A stretch of 64,000 nucleotides of DNA from Odobenus rosmarus divergens (GCF_000321225.1 NW_004450277.1:1-64000); one strand, 5' to 3'. Shown: positions 36,169-48,454, counted from the first letter of the stretch. Translations and numbers: made by a program. Notes: generated by a model from the letters alone, not told the origin.

Positions 36169-36451
36169 CTGTGCATCAAAGAAAACAAAAACACGAAGAA
36201 GAAGCAGTCTATGGAATGGGAGAAAATATTTGCAAATCATGTATCTATAAGGGGTTAATTTCTAGAACATATAAGAAACTTCCACAAATCAACAACAACA
36301 AAAATAACCTGATCAAAAATGGGCAAGGATTTGAATAAACAAACACCTCTCCAAAGAAGACATACAAATAGCCAACATATGAAATAGCCAAGCATATGAA
36401 AATAGATGGTCAACCTCTCCAAGTAGAAATGGGAAATCAAGAGTCAGACGC

Positions 36452-36653
36452 TGGGGCACCTGGGTGGCTCAGTCAGTTAAGTTTCCAACTCTTGATTTCG
36501 GCTCAGGTCAAGATCTCAGGGTCCTGAGATGGAGCCCTGCATAGGGTGCCACGGTGAGCGTGGAGCTTACCTAAAATTCTCTCTCTCCTTCTCCTTCTGC
36601 CCTTCCCCCTGCTCGGTGAGCATTCTCTCTCTCTTAAAAAAAAAAAAAAAAAA
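36452..36653 (+). repeat. Can-SINE, long form
   Basis: GGGGCACCTGGGTGGCTCAG head, a CT-rich middle and an 18-A tail. It is inserted into an older antisense SINE. Confidence 0.93.
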
Positions 36654-36654
36654 G

Positions 36655-36843
36655 AGGGATGCCTGGGTGGCTCAGTAGGTTAAACATCTGCCTTCGGCTC
36701 AGTTCATGATCCCAGGCTCCTGATCGAGTCCCACATCGGGCTCCTTGCTCAAGGGGGAGCCTGCTTCTCCCTCTGGCTGCCGATACCCCTGCTTGTGCTC
36801 TCTCACTCTGTCAAATAAATAAAATCTTAAAAAAAAAAAAAAA
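36655..36843 (+). repeat. Can-SINE, long form, adjacent
   Basis: GGGATGCCTGGGTGGCTCAG head, B-box region, AATAAATAAAATC and an A tail. It follows the previous SINE tail almost directly. Confidence 0.93.
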
Positions 36844-36882
36844 GAGAGACGCTTAACCAGCTGGGCCACCCGGGCGACCCAT
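36844..36882 (-). repeat. Head fragment of an interrupted antisense SINE
   Basis: GACGCTTAACCAGCTGGGCC then ACCCGGGCGACCC continues the text AGAGTCAGACGCT seen at 36439-36451, showing one antisense SINE split by the two sense SINEs. Confidence 0.8.
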
Positions 36883-37410
36883 TCAGCCTTTAAAAAGAAG
36901 GCAATCCCATCACATGCTGCAATATACATGAACCTCGAGGAAATCACGCTAAGCAAAATAAACCAGTCACAAACGGACAAATACTGTAGGATTCCATTCA
37001 TATTAAGTATCTAAAGTAGTCAAAAATCATAGAGACAGACAGCGGAAAGATCGTTGCTGAGGGCTGAGGGAAGAAAGGAGGGGGAATTAGTGTTTCATGG
37101 GTATAGAATTTCAGTTTTGCAACATGAAAAAGTTCTAGTCATCTATTGCACCACAAGGTAAATATGCTTAACACTACTGAACTGTACGCTTAAAAATGGT
37201 TAAGAAAGTAAATTTAATATTATGGGTTGTTTTTTTTACCACAATAAAGACAAAAGAACACACATACACATACAAAGCTTTGAGATGAATGAAGGAAGCC
37301 AGACACCACCAGTCACTGTATGACTCTATATGAAATACAAGAATGAGCAAAACCAATCTATGGTAAATCTGATGGGTTTTTGGCGGGGGGGGGTGGGTTT
37401 TTTTGTGTGT

Positions 37411-37773
37411 GGAACAAAAACCAAGTTTATTTGTTCATTTCTTGCATTTGAAGTATTCCTCGATGACATCCTTCGCCTGAGACTCTTTGCCATAGTCCTT
37501 AACCATCACACAACTGCAACCAACCGCTTTATGGGGTTTTCCCTCTCTGTCAGTTTTACAGAGGCCTACCCATTCCCCTAGTTTCTTGTTGTCATCAGCC
37601 TTCCTTAGGTTCAGCACCAACTTGACATACATAGGCTCATCACAGTTGGATGCAAGCACACAAAGATGGGCTTGGCGCTTGTCTAAGGCTTTAGCAGCTT
37701 CGCGAATTCCACGTGCTAGGCCATCGTGGATGAGGGCGGTCTTCAGCACCTCTTGTAAAGCAGTATTAACCTA
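37411..37773 (-). pseudogene. RPS12: RPS12 processed pseudogene
   Basis: Minus-strand translation gives the C-terminal part of ribosomal protein S12: [20 protein letters not shown], then [20 protein letters not shown], and the normal end [14 protein letters not shown] with a TGA stop at 37435-37437. It has no introns and is open back to VNTALQEV near 37773, where similarity stops, so it lacks the true start. An internal deletion removes about eight codons between MYVKLV and DDNKK (LNLRKA remains). The T-rich tract at 37380-37405 is consistent with a decayed poly(A) tail on the minus strand. The functional gene lies elsewhere. Confidence 0.92.
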
Positions 37774-37818
37774 TGGGGCCAGAGCATTGAGTTCCAGTCT
37801 TGGCCTATTAATAACCAC

Positions 37819-38450
37819 TGTTGTGGCTGGACCGGCCCTTGTGGTTCTTATGATTGCAAGATGCCCTTCAGCAACAACCATCAGGAAACTTTGCAAAAGA
37901 AATAAAGGTTTATTACTTATGAGACCTGGAAATTACACAGGAAACCCGGAGCCGCACAGCAAGGTCACAGGGTCACAGGAAGAGAGCAAGTGTGCATGGG
38001 CATGGGGTTCTGTTTTTATTGGAGTCAGAGGTAGGGGGCTAGGGATTGGTGGGCTCACTATTGCTGAATTTAAAAACAGGATAGCAGGAATTTAAAGCGG
38101 GCGAAGAGAAAAAGCAAAAGGACCAAATGGTCAGTTACGGAAATTAACCAAGATCTCTAAAACAAAGGAGCCTGTGGGTGGAGGCGGCCTGGCTCTTTAT
38201 CCAGCCTGGGGGCTGGCCTGGTGTTTATTTGAGAAGTGGGTACATCCTTGAAATGGATGTCTTGGCAATCAAAGCTTAAGTCAGGCACTTGCATTACAAA
38301 AAAGAAAAGAAAAAAAGGAACGACTGTCAGTTCACAACCCTCTGGGGGAACTTCCTGGGTGTAATCTGAAACTGGCAGGCAAACGCACTGAGGGCTAAGG
38401 GCTGGGAGAGACCAAAGAAACAGGCAGGCCACTCCAGGCTGATAGACAGC
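37819..38450 (-). repeat. Possible endogenous-retrovirus-like LTR, antisense
   Basis: On the minus strand this interval ends with a CA dinucleotide (plus strand TG at 37819). It contains a polyadenylation-type AATAAA followed by CCTTTATT near 37903-37915. It lacks SINE or L1 wording and has no internal retroviral genes beside it. The far border and any target duplication could not be fixed. It might be a solo LTR or an unrelated unique sequence. Confidence 0.35.
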
Positions 38451-38458
38451 AGTTTTAC

Positions 38459-38568
38459 TTGTGTATTTATTTATTTGTTTATTTATTTAGAGAGAGCACA
38501 AAAGGTGGAGGGAAGGGGGGGCAGAGGGAGTGAGAATCTTAAGCAGGCTCCACGCCCAGCGCCAAGCA
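38459..38568 (-). repeat. Truncated Can-SINE
   Basis: TTTATTTATTTGTTTATTTA, AGAGAGCACAAAAGG, AAGCAGGCTCCACGCCCAGC; the head is missing. Confidence 0.75.
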
Positions 38569-38904
38569 AAAGGAACTTACATACAAGGCTTGTCTTGGGT
38601 GGCAGCAAGACGAATGGATCCCCGCCCCCCACTGCCAATCTTAAATGTTTCTATAGTGGCCTTAACTGGGTTCAGTCACACATGCCATACAAATGTTAAC
38701 ACCACAGGCCACGTCCTTGGAGCAGCCTCTGGGAGCGGAAGGGCAAGTGGGGCCCATATTCCAAGGATGGGAGGAGGTGTGGAGCTTCCCAGTGCCCAGG
38801 TTCAGCTCACGGGTCAATGGGCAGCCACATCTTTTCGATGACCTTCCCCAACATCCTGGAAACACACACCTGCTGTCTGCTTGGGTGGCTGACACCCCTA
38901 CTAC

Positions 38905-39130
38905 ACTGGCCATGGACAGAATGTTTGTGTCCCCCTCAAATTCTTCAACATAAGAATTTGTTATGGAATCACACCCCCCAGTGTGATGGTGTTAGGAGGT
39001 GGGGCCTTTGGGAGGTGACTAGGTCATGGAGGGGTCCTCAGGAATGGGATTAGTGCCCTTGTAAGAAGAGGCAGGACACAGTTTGCTTCCCCTTCACAAC
39101 TGTTGGGGCCTTACACAGAGATTGAATGGG
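38905..39130 (+). repeat. MLT1-like MaLR LTR fragment
   Basis: 'gatggtgttaggaggtgggg', 'cctttgggaggtgactagg' and 'gggattagtgcccttgtaag' is the classic sense order of an MLT1-family LTR. Confidence 0.8.
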
Positions 39131-39149
39131 AAGGAACAAGAAGGACCCT

Positions 39150-39290
39150 TCTATGGCTCATGGTGGTGATTACACAGGTGTATACAGATATAAAAAGTCT
39201 AAAAATTCAGTGAACCCCGGGTAATACTCGTGCACTTGCATACAGTACTATGTGTGTCCTACCTCAATAAAACCTTCAAATGACACCAAT
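39150..39290 (+). repeat. Old L1 3' tail
   Basis: 'ggtggtgattacacaggtg' followed by 'tacctcaataaaacc' matches the terminal 3' UTR of L1M-type elements. Bases 39208-39302 reappear at 41176-41270. Confidence 0.65.
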
Positions 39291-39302
39291 AAGCGCATCA
39301 TG

Positions 39303-40150
39303 GGATTTGACAAAGAGCTGGGAAACAAAACGAGAAAGGCCAACCAAGCCATAGGACAGGACCCGTTGCAAGTAGCAGAAAGTCAGGATCAAGGACCTCA
39401 GAGGCTTCAGGATTAATGAGATGTCAAATCCTCCTAAATGAAGAGAATGGCAAAAATGATGCTGGTTGACTTCCAAGGTTAGGCTGTAAAAAGCCATGCA
39501 TCCCTGCTTTGTTCCCCGGGGAATTGTGGGATTTGGTGCTTACAGACCACTGGAAATCCTCACTGCCTTAGGTCACTGCGAGCTCCTGGAGAATCAGGAA
39601 TCTGCATGACCCACAGGATCGCCACAGTAATGACAGCTTCCTGTGGTCTACAGGTGGCTTACGGAGGCAAGCCTGGGGACCACTGCAACCCTCACATTCA
39701 CCACCTGCCGATGCCCCCGCATCTGCCTCTCTCCATTTCCAGAGGAGAAACCATGCCTTCCCTTGTCCACCTTCCAAATCTAATGCAAGCACCGCTCCTT
39801 GGCAGAACCTAATCCAGAGCAACACTGGCAAGGAGCTCTGGAAAATGTGGTTCCCAGACTTTCAGCCCTCCGATAAAGAGGAGAAGAGAGAAAGGAATGG
39901 AGATAAAGCCTGACTGCAAAAACACCAGTATTGCTATTTTTTAAATTGGTGTTTATTTGGTTGCTGATGAGATTGAATGTTTTCCCTAGACTTGCTTCCT
40001 GTGTTTTCCATTTTGCAGTAAACAATGAAGAAGCTGTTTTAAAAAGTTTAAGTTTCTTTTTCTTTTTTTTTTTTTTTGGTAGGGAGAAAAATAAAAGGCA
40101 ATGTTAAGTGTAAACATGTTGTACTCATACCTCAGAAGCCCTTGTTGAAA
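39303..40150. other. Intergenic, no gene recognised
   Basis: Open frames here are short and unsupported, and I could not name a repeat family. Confidence 0.4.
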
Positions 40151-40164
40151 ATATGTTGGGCTGA

Positions 40165-40298
40165 CGCCTGGCTGGCTCAGTCGGTTAAGCATCTGCCTTC
40201 AGCTCAGGTCATGATCCTGGATCCTGGGATCGAGTCCCGCGTCAGGCTCCCTGCTCAGAGGAGAGCCTGCTTCTCCCTCTCCCCTTGCTCCTCCCCCC

Positions 40299-40337
<39 letters not shown>

Positions 40338-40372
40338 TCGCTGTCAGATAAGTAAAATCTTTAAATATATAT
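40165..40372 (+). repeat. Can-SINE with (CT)n expansion
   Basis: GACGCCTGGCTGGCTCAG head and a pure CT run at about 40306-40333, tail ATCTTTAAATATATATAT. ATATGTTGGGCT flanks both sides. Confidence 0.92.
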
Positions 40373-40389
40373 ATATGTTGGGCTAACTC

Positions 40390-41080
40390 CTCCAGCTAGT
40401 TACAGTCACTGCCTGCGACTACCCAGCACACTGACCCTTACTGAGCCCTTACTGGGAGCCAGTGCCCCACCTGTGCATGAGTCCATGTTACAGATAAGTG
40501 GGGACAGGGCTAATATTTTTGAAGCACTCTCTTGTGCGTTTTTCCTCTCCCAGTAGTCTAGTTCTGGTTCAGCTGTCCCTTAGCAAAGCTGGAGCCTAAG
40601 ATTTGCTGCTTTGGGCAGGGGGGTGGAGGGAATCCAGCTGGAACAAAGAAGATCATGTGTTCAGGAGAGGGCTGAGGTTAGGAAAGTCCCTGCAGAAGAA
40701 AAGAAGGGGAATGCCTCCCCTTATGACTCTAGTGAAGGGTGGTAAGAAAAAGAGGGAGAAGGGCAGGAGTTGAGATGCCAGGGCCTAGCACCCCCATGCC
40801 CTGGGATCAAAACTCTGGGCTAGGGTGGGAATGGAGTATAGATATCCCAGGTATGTTTAGAGATTCTTCAAGCAGAAAGGACCATGGCTTGGCCCCCTAG
40901 GGTGTCCAGGGGGCCACAGGGGCCATGTCCAACCTGGCTTCTGAGAAATGGATCAACAAGAGTGCAGGAATTGAATATCTCCAAAAGTGGTAACTATGGT
41001 CAACCCTAAGGAGGGTGGTATAGCCCTATAGAGGAGATTTTGAATCCTGTGAATTCTGCTCCCTGTGGATGCCCGTGGGA
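40390..41080. other. Intergenic, no gene recognised
   Basis: Mixed sequence with a MIR-like hint (acccttactgagcccttact) near 40434. No exon is supported. Confidence 0.4.
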
Positions 41081-41415
41081 AATAAATTACCAGAATGTCC
41101 ATAATTCTTTCCCCCCTCCCTACCTCCACACCCTTGGCAATATTCCTCCGATCAAGAGGTGCAGTCTGTTTTCCACAGTGAACCCCGGGTAATACTCGTG
41201 CACTTGCATACAGTACTATGTGTGTCCTACCTCAATAAAACCTTCAAATGACACCAATAAGCGCATCATGNNNNNNNNNNNNNNNNNNNNNNNNNNNNNN
41301 NNNNNNNNNNNNNNNNNNNNAATAAATTACCAGAATGTCCATAATTCTTTCCCCCCTCCCTACCTCCACACCCTTGGCAATATTCCTCCGATCAAGAGGT
41401 GCAGTCTGTTTTCCA
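41081..41415. other. Probable assembly artefact: duplicated blocks around a 50-N gap
   Basis: Bases 41081-41175 and 41321-41415 are identical 95-bp blocks. Between them, 41176-41270 is a 95-bp copy of 39208-39302, followed by 50 Ns (41271-41320). Two copies of equal length meeting exactly at a gap suggest a false insertion by scaffolding or gap filling; the true sequence may run straight from the first block to 41416. Confidence 0.85.
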
Positions 41416-41822
41416 TCCCTTCAGTCTGGTGTGGTATGGTCTGTGACTTGCTTCGACCAAAAGACTGAAGCAGAAGTGACACTTCTGTGACCTTGCAACT
41501 TCTGTTCTCTCTCCACACTGCCCCTCTCATGTGAACAAGCCAGACCAGCCTCCTGGAGAACAAGAGACCACGTGGAGGAGGGTGGAGGTGGCCAGGCGAC
41601 AGTCAGCTGACCCCAGCAGCAGATTCCCCTAGCCAGCCTGCTGCTGATCTCAAATGCAGGAGCAATCCCAGCCAAAACCAACTGAGATGAGAAGAACCAT
41701 GGAGCTGAGCCCAGGCAGAATTGTCAACCCACAGAATCACCAGTCAAATAAATGGTGATTGTTTTAAGCCATTACATTGGAGGGGGTGTTTGTTACACGG
41801 CAATAGCTAACCAATACAATAC
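41416..41822 (+). repeat. MaLR-type LTR
   Basis: 'cagaattgtcaacccacaga' and 'aaataaatggtgattgtttt', 'aagccattacattgg' and 'ggcaatagctaaccaataca' are the 3' wording of an old MLT1-like LTR in sense orientation, with AATAAA as its polyadenylation signal. Confidence 0.65.
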
Positions 41823-42800
41823 CTTACCTATTAAAATAAATAAAATTCATTTTAAGTAGCTCTTGAGAAGAAAAGAAATAGCTGAGAAAGGAATCCAGGC
41901 AGATGTGTGTGCAGGTGATTTAGAAGTTCCCCTGGGAGGATGACAGGGAGGGGTTGGGGGTCTGGCAGAATTTTCTAGGCCTGTGGTCAGTTCAAAGAGT
42001 CTCCAAAATATGGGTCTCCTAAACAGGAGAACAAGTAGAAGGAGCAATGGGATTTAGAAGACAGGGCCAGCCACACCTCAGCAGACCCAGTACAAAGTGT
42101 TCAGGGACCAGGCCAGACCAACCTCCCCATGGCACACACCAGGCCCTGAGACAGGACTCAGAACAAAGGCCTACCATCCTGCCAGGAAAGAAACTTCAGC
42201 CTCCTCTGCACCCAGGACCACCTGAAGTAGGAAGGAGGGAGGGGAGCATTGAAAGCTTGAGCGTTTTTGGTTTTTGTTTTGGGTTTGTTTGTTTGTTTGT
42301 TTGTTTTGGGGAAAAAACTGAGTTAACCTAAAAGAGAATGATTGCACCATATACAATGCTCACTCTACCTCATACGTGCAACCATATTTTTATTCCTGTT
42401 TTACAGATAGGAAACTGAGGCACAAAGTGTTCAAATGATAGTCATGATTGGATAAAGCCAAGATTTGAGCCCAGATGGTGCCGCTAAAGACACTGACAGA
42501 ACCTGGAAGAGTCTGGGATTGCTTTAATTGGCAAACGTAAGTAAGCTTTTCCTTTCTGAGAGCCAGGATGATAGGGGCTCCCAAGGAAGTTACAGAAAAT
42601 TAAGATGCCACAAACACAAATTTTTATATGCTCTAGGTGTGTTACATTTGGACCCCAGGAAATAGAGGTTTTAAGAGTTGCCCACTCTTATACTTTTAGG
42701 AATGGGGTCTGTGCCTTCACCACACTGCCAAAAGGAGGCCTCATGGGGCTTGCTTTATAATAAATCCTTCTTCTTAAGCAAATGCCACCTTCTCTATTTC
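41823..42800. other. Intergenic, no gene recognised
   Basis: Contains a (GTTT)n simple repeat at 42264-42306 and an antisense MIR-like hint near 42385-42480 (ttacagataggaaactgagg). No exon is supported. Confidence 0.45.
42264..42307. repeat. (GTTT)n simple repeat
   Basis: TTTTTGGTTTTTGTTTTGGG followed by five GTTT units. Confidence 0.9.
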
Positions 42801-42804
42801 CTGC

Positions 42805-43025
42805 ATATCATGAATAATGATGGCTGATGTGTTCAGCATTTCCATTGTGCAGAGCCCTCACCCACATATCTTATAATCCTTGCAACACCTTTCTGAGGAG
42901 GGGATTACTACCGTCCCCATTCTGCAGATGAAGAAACAAAGGCTCAGAGGTGGCAAGGGAGTTTGAAAGGTCACACAACCCAGAAGAGGCAGACCCCAAT
43001 ACTTGATCCCTAAGTCTGGCTGACT
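42805..43025 (-). repeat. MIR
   Basis: 'attgtgcagagccctcaccc', 'attctgcagatgaagaaac' and 'aaaggtcacacaacccag' are antisense MIR phrases. Confidence 0.7.
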
Positions 43026-43089
43026 TGGACACACGCTAGGATGGGCATGCTCATCATCCTTCCAGGGTGCCCAGCACAGGGCCTATGGC

Positions 43090-43228
43090 AAGGGGTCCTG
43101 GGATCGGGCCCGCATCGGGCTCCCTGCTCAGCGGAGAGCCTGCTTCTCCCTCTCCCACTCCCCCTGCTTGTGTTCCCTCTCTCTCTCTCTGTCAAATAAA
43201 TAAATAAAATCTTAAAAAGAAAAATAAA
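43090..43228 (+). repeat. 5'-truncated Can-SINE
   Basis: It begins inside the element (GGGTCCTGGGATCGGGCC) and keeps the CT-rich middle and AATAAATAAATAAAATC tail; the tRNA-like head is missing. Confidence 0.88.
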
Positions 43229-43239
43229 GTGTTTTCTTG

Positions 43240-43700
43240 TAGGCAACAGATAGTTAGGTCTTACTTTTTTAACCAATCCAACAATCTCTAATTTTTACAT
43301 GGGGTATTCAGACCATTTACATTCAAAGTGACTTTTTATAGGATTAGGTTTAGATCTTATTACTTTCCTATTTGTCTTACTTGTTCTTTGTTCCCTTTTT
43401 CCCTTTTTCTGTCTTCTTTTGATTGTAGAATATTTTTATAATCCTATTTTGTCCCCTTCATTGGCTTATTAGCTATAACTCTTCATTTTGTTGTTTAGTG
43501 GTTGCTTTAAGGTTTATAGTATACATCTGTAATTTAACACCATCTACCTTTAAATGACAGCATACCATTTAGCATACAGTATAGAAAACTTTTGAAGGTA
43601 TCCTAGTGTTCCCCCCGCCCAAGTCTTTATTCTGTTGTTTTCAGAACTTTACTTAAACACGTGTCAAAGCCTCACAATAGAATGTTATTTGTTTTTATCA
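43240..43700 (-). repeat. Old L1 fragment, antisense
   Basis: 'ttcagaccatttacattcaa', 'aggtttatagtatacatctg' and 'ccatctacctttaaatgac' are antisense L1 ORF2 phrases. Confidence 0.65.
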
Positions 43701-44640
43701 TTTCAGGGCCTTGCTGTTCAGATTTGCTAGATGAGACCAGAGCACTTCTTTCTGAGTACTCTCTTCTGTGTGTTCTACCCATTGCTCTGTCAATCATGAG
43801 GTTTTCCAGTTTGGCTGGTGGGAACAGGCACTATTCTCAGCCCTGTGTGAGCGGAGGGCATTTTCAGTGCATGTGTGCGAGGTGCGAGGAAACTACCCGA
43901 GGCCAGGGAACAAACCAACAGAAAGGATTAGAGAGAACAGATCTGACTGGCTCACATCGTGGTGTGTGAGGGTGGATGCTGCTGAACTTCTCAGAACTAA
44001 GGACAAAAGCAATCCTTAGGACTGAACATGAGGTATAACTTAGTCACAACTGTGAGGCGGTTCTTAGAGAAGCTACTAGCACATGCCTAGCCAAGGACGG
44101 GCAGGAAAGGAATTTAGAATTCCACATCCCCTCCCCAGATCCTCTTAGAAGGGAACGTCTGCCTCACCTCCCTATTCCCACACCTCACTTGCAACTAAGA
44201 AACACCATGGTATCCTGCAAACTTAGGTCTTGGAGTGAGACGGAGTCATCCACCAGGCCTGATGGTCACATACACCAGAGGAAAGTTGGGGCACAAAGCT
44301 GATGACCTATGTTGAGCAGAACCTTAAGTCATCTGACCTGAGTCCAAATCCTGGTCATGATGCCGACTGAATATATGGCCCCTTCATGTTCCTTCCCTTT
44401 TCAATTTTCTCATCTGAAAAATGGAGGTAACAATAATACCTACCTCGGGGAGTTCTTGAGGGGAGCACCTGAGATGATGTTCATAACCCAGGTGTGAAAG
44501 AACTTGCATGGGAGGCCTTGGCCCTCTTTCTCCATGCCCATTTTGAGGCCAAACGCAGTTCAACCCCCAAAATAGACCCACTACCCAACACACCAATAAG
44601 CATTGCAGTTTGGCAAAGAATTCACACAAGACACCTGAAA
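43701..44640. other. Intergenic, upstream of SIRPB2
   Basis: A sense MIR is likely at 44330-44480 (cctgagtccaaatcctggtc; attttctcatctgaaaaatg). I looked here for a SIRPB2 signal-peptide exon and did not recognise one. Confidence 0.45.
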
Positions 44641-44644
44641 ATAA

Positions 44645-44770
44645 TATAATATTACATGGCAACTCTACTTCAAATTTAAAAAAAAGTTTTTAAAGTTATA
44701 CAATTGTATACAGTACATAAAATTTCTGGTATTTACTGTATGTAAATAATGCCTCAATAAGGTAGTTTTT
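44645..44770 (+). repeat. L1 3' tail fragment
   Basis: 'gtatttactgtatgtaaata' then 'atgcctcaataag' matches the terminal part of an L1M 3' UTR. Confidence 0.55.
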
Positions 44771-44791
44771 TTAAAAAAAGAATTCACGGGG

Positions 44792-44915
44792 GGGCCCTGG
44801 ATGGCTCAGTTGGTAGAGAATGTGACTCTTGATCTCAGGGTTGTGAGTGCAAACCCCATGTTGGGCATACAGATTCCTTAAAAATAAAAAAAAAAATTAA
44901 AATTTTAAACAGAAT
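44792..44915 (+). repeat. Can-SINE, short form
   Basis: GGGGGGCCCTGGATGGCTCAG-type head, CCCCATGTTGGGCATACAG, A-rich tail; AGAATTCAC occurs on both sides. Confidence 0.85.
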
Positions 44916-45044
44916 TCACAGGAAACAGGGAGAATGTTTACACTGAACACCACGGCACATACATTTTGTGTGATACATTTGAGGGCTAAGAGCAGGGGCT
45001 CCAGAAACAGACTGTCACATTCTTACTGGATGAGGTATTAGTTT

Positions 45045-45425
45045 AGGTGGCCATAACAAAGTGCCACAGACTGGTGGTTTAAACAGCAGAAATGTATTTT
45101 CTCTTACTTCTGGAGGCTAGAAGTTTAGGTGAAGGTATCAGCAGTGTTGGTTTCTTCTGAGGCTTCTCTCCTTGGCTTGCAGATGGCCGCCTTCTCCCCC
45201 TGCCTCCACGTGGGCCTCCCTCTATGTGAGTCTGTGTCTTCATCTTCTTTTCTTATAAGGATGCCAGTCATATTGGATTAGGGTCCACCTTCATGCTCTC
45301 ATTTTAACTGAATTGCTTCTTTAAAGACCCCGTCTCCAAATGCAGCCACATTCAGAGGTACTGGGGGTTAAGACTCCAACATATGAATTTGGCCAGGGAG
45401 ACACAATTTAGCCCATAAATAGTGA
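45045..45425 (-). repeat. MLT1-like MaLR LTR, antisense
   Basis: 'gtattagtttaggtggccat', 'aacaaagtgccacagactgg', 'cttctggaggctagaagt' and 'tgcagccacattcagag' is the antisense order of an MLT1-family LTR. Confidence 0.8.
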
Positions 45426-45700
45426 TCTTGGGAAACTTACCTAATCGTCCAGGCTCTCGGTGTCTTCTATGAGGATAGGAATAAGGCCACCCACGTCACA
45501 GGAGGATTGGGAAGAATAAATGGTAATACATGCAGGGCTTGGGACATGGTGGGCACTTGAGCGCCATCTATAATTTGTAAGTTCTCCATCCAATAGCTCT
45601 GTCCAGCCTCTCGAGCCAACCTCCCCATCTTTTGCACTTCCTCCGCCAACAACATCCCTCCAGCATCCTGAGCAATTGTTCTTGGCCAGCTAATGACTAG

Positions 45701-46152
<452 letters not shown>

Positions 46153-46399
46153 TAAGCACTCGGCTCTGAGCTGCGTCCCTGCGTCAGCCGCCTCTACCCA
46201 CAGCCGTGCTGTGCACACAAATCCCAGTGGCACACAAAATAAGTGTGTCTCACTCACACACATACAGGCAGCTGGAGTGGTTCTGCCCCATGTGCCTCGT
46301 TCCAGGGCCATGTCTTATCGCAGCTACCCACAGTACATCTGTGTTGTGGAGACGGCAGAAGCAAAGAGGACACGTCCCAATGCCCCCAAGCACATTTCT

Positions 46400-46560
46400 A
46401 GCTTCTAATCACATAATGTCTGCTAACAGCCCATTGGCTAAAGCAAGTCATGTGGCTAAGCTCAAGGTCGAGAGACCGTGTTGTGTACCCTCCCACATCG
46501 AGGCCATGGCAAGAGTAGGGATGTACCATACTACCAGGAGAGTCAAGAACTAGGGCTGAT
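46400..46560 (-). repeat. MaLR-like LTR fragment in SIRPB2 intron
   Basis: 'gcccattggctaaagcaagt' and 'catgtggctaagctcaaggt' are antisense phrases of an old MLT1-like LTR. Confidence 0.5.
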
Positions 46561-47096
46561 AATTTCATCTACCGCACTCCCCACGTCATCAGTCATGCTA
46601 TCTGTTAAGTCCAGCCACAGTGACCTGGGTACTGAAATCCTGGGTCTGCCAATCAGTAAGAGTGTGTTCTTAAATCTGTCGCTTCGGCTCTATATAGTTC
46701 AAGTGCTTAACTTGTAGAATAAGTGACATGATTCCTACTTTGAGGGTCATTCGGGTGATGAAATAGGAGAATGGATGTTTGTGGAACCACCCTGTAGACT
46801 GTTGACAGGCAGAATATCTGTGGCAGGTGGCTGGGGGCAGGAGGAAGGGCTCATTTTAACTTGACGCAAGCATGTCAGAAAGGCTTCTCAGGCTCCTTCC
46901 AAGCTGTGACAGGGACCTTCTCTTGGTCCTATAGTCCTCTGGGTTTCCAACCTCAGGGGGATTTTCTGGGCCATCTCCACCACCAGACTGAGAACTTCCT
47001 CCCAGCCCAAGGACATCTGTGTGTCTTGCTGAGCTTCATTTTTCCCAATCTTAACATCAGCACATAGTAGGTACTGAGAACTTCTTTACTGAGTGA

Positions 47097-47574
<478 letters not shown>

Positions 47575-47639
47575 GTGAGACAGGTGGTCTAGGAGGCATT
47601 GGGGGCGAGAGGGAGGTGGTCTACAAGGAACTTTCCATC

Positions 47640-47830
47640 ATGTCCCAAATAAACCAGCTGTTCTCCGCCTCCAGCCTTTCCACAGGCCATTCCCTCTGCC
47701 TGGAATTCTTTCTCCTTCTCTCTGGAGAGCTCCTACTCATCCTTCAAGGCCCAGCACAAATAGCTCCTCCTCTGTGAAACCTTCTGTTTCTCCCAGGCAG
47801 AGTTAATTTCTCCCCATTCTGGGCTCCACA
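47640..47830 (+). repeat. L2 fragment
   Basis: 'cattccctctgcctggaatt' and 'ctactcatccttcaaggccc' are sense L2 phrases. A second, antisense L2-like piece follows to about 47970. Confidence 0.6.
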
Positions 47831-48111
47831 AAACTTTGTATAGACCATCAGTGATTTAACAGCATCTGTTGGGTGCCTTTTTACTGCCTTGCATTATACT
47901 AGGCGCTGTAGATACTGCAGTGAATCAGACATTGTCCCTACCCCAGAGATGCTCCCACAGGTCTAGCTAGTCCCTCACAGTTGCAGGATTTGACTTCTAG
48001 CCCCCATTGCAGGCAGACCCCTCTCGATGACCCCAGGTGCTAGCACAGGGGCTCGGGAAGTGGCAGGACAGAAAGAAAAGGGGAATGTGAGACTCTCTCT
48101 CATCCTTGCAG

Positions 48112-48177
48112 CAAACCACACTTCTCCCCAAGAGACAGAATTCACCAGTGAACATGTAGACAGGCTATTTCCATCAG
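48112..48177 (+). pseudogene. SIRPB2: SIRPB2 exon 4 (linker)
   Basis: 66 nt, acceptor CCTTGCAG before 48112, donor GTGAGT at 48178, phase 1. It reads ANHTSPQETEFTSEHV and then DRLFPSG, matching the human linker around KEAEFTSE. It is intact in itself. Confidence 0.8.
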
Positions 48178-48454
48178 GTGAGTGTACCTACCTCCTGTGA
48201 AGGTAACTGGTCCCCACAGGCAAGGGCGGCCAAACATGGCTTGGCCATGGGAAGGGAGCAGTTTCTGACTTCTAGGGCCATCTGCCACCAAGAAAGTCCC
48301 CAGGACTTCATCTCAACTGCAGAACCATGTTGAAGCTCAATCAGAGAAAGGACTCTTTAACAGCCGGTGCTGACTGTTCAGTGGGCAGTCTTGCTTGAGA
48401 GGTAGTGAGCTCCCCATGAGCCAGTGCAAGGACACACCATGAAGCTATACATCA

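Larger units (their letters stand above)
35655..37255 (+). repeat. Ancient L1 with nested SINEs
   Basis: Sense ORF2 phrases include AATAGACTTTCAGGG near 35780, 'aaacttctagagaaaaacat' near 35915, 'atgggcaaggatttgaa' near 36319 and CAGGTAAATA-like 3' UTR text up to 'accacaataaa' near 37247. SINEs at 36047, 36452 and 36655 and part of an antisense SINE interrupt it. Confidence 0.8.

Noticed and set aside
41220..41468. Open frame running through the N gap
   Set aside because: It depends on undefined bases and on a duplicated block that looks like an assembly error.
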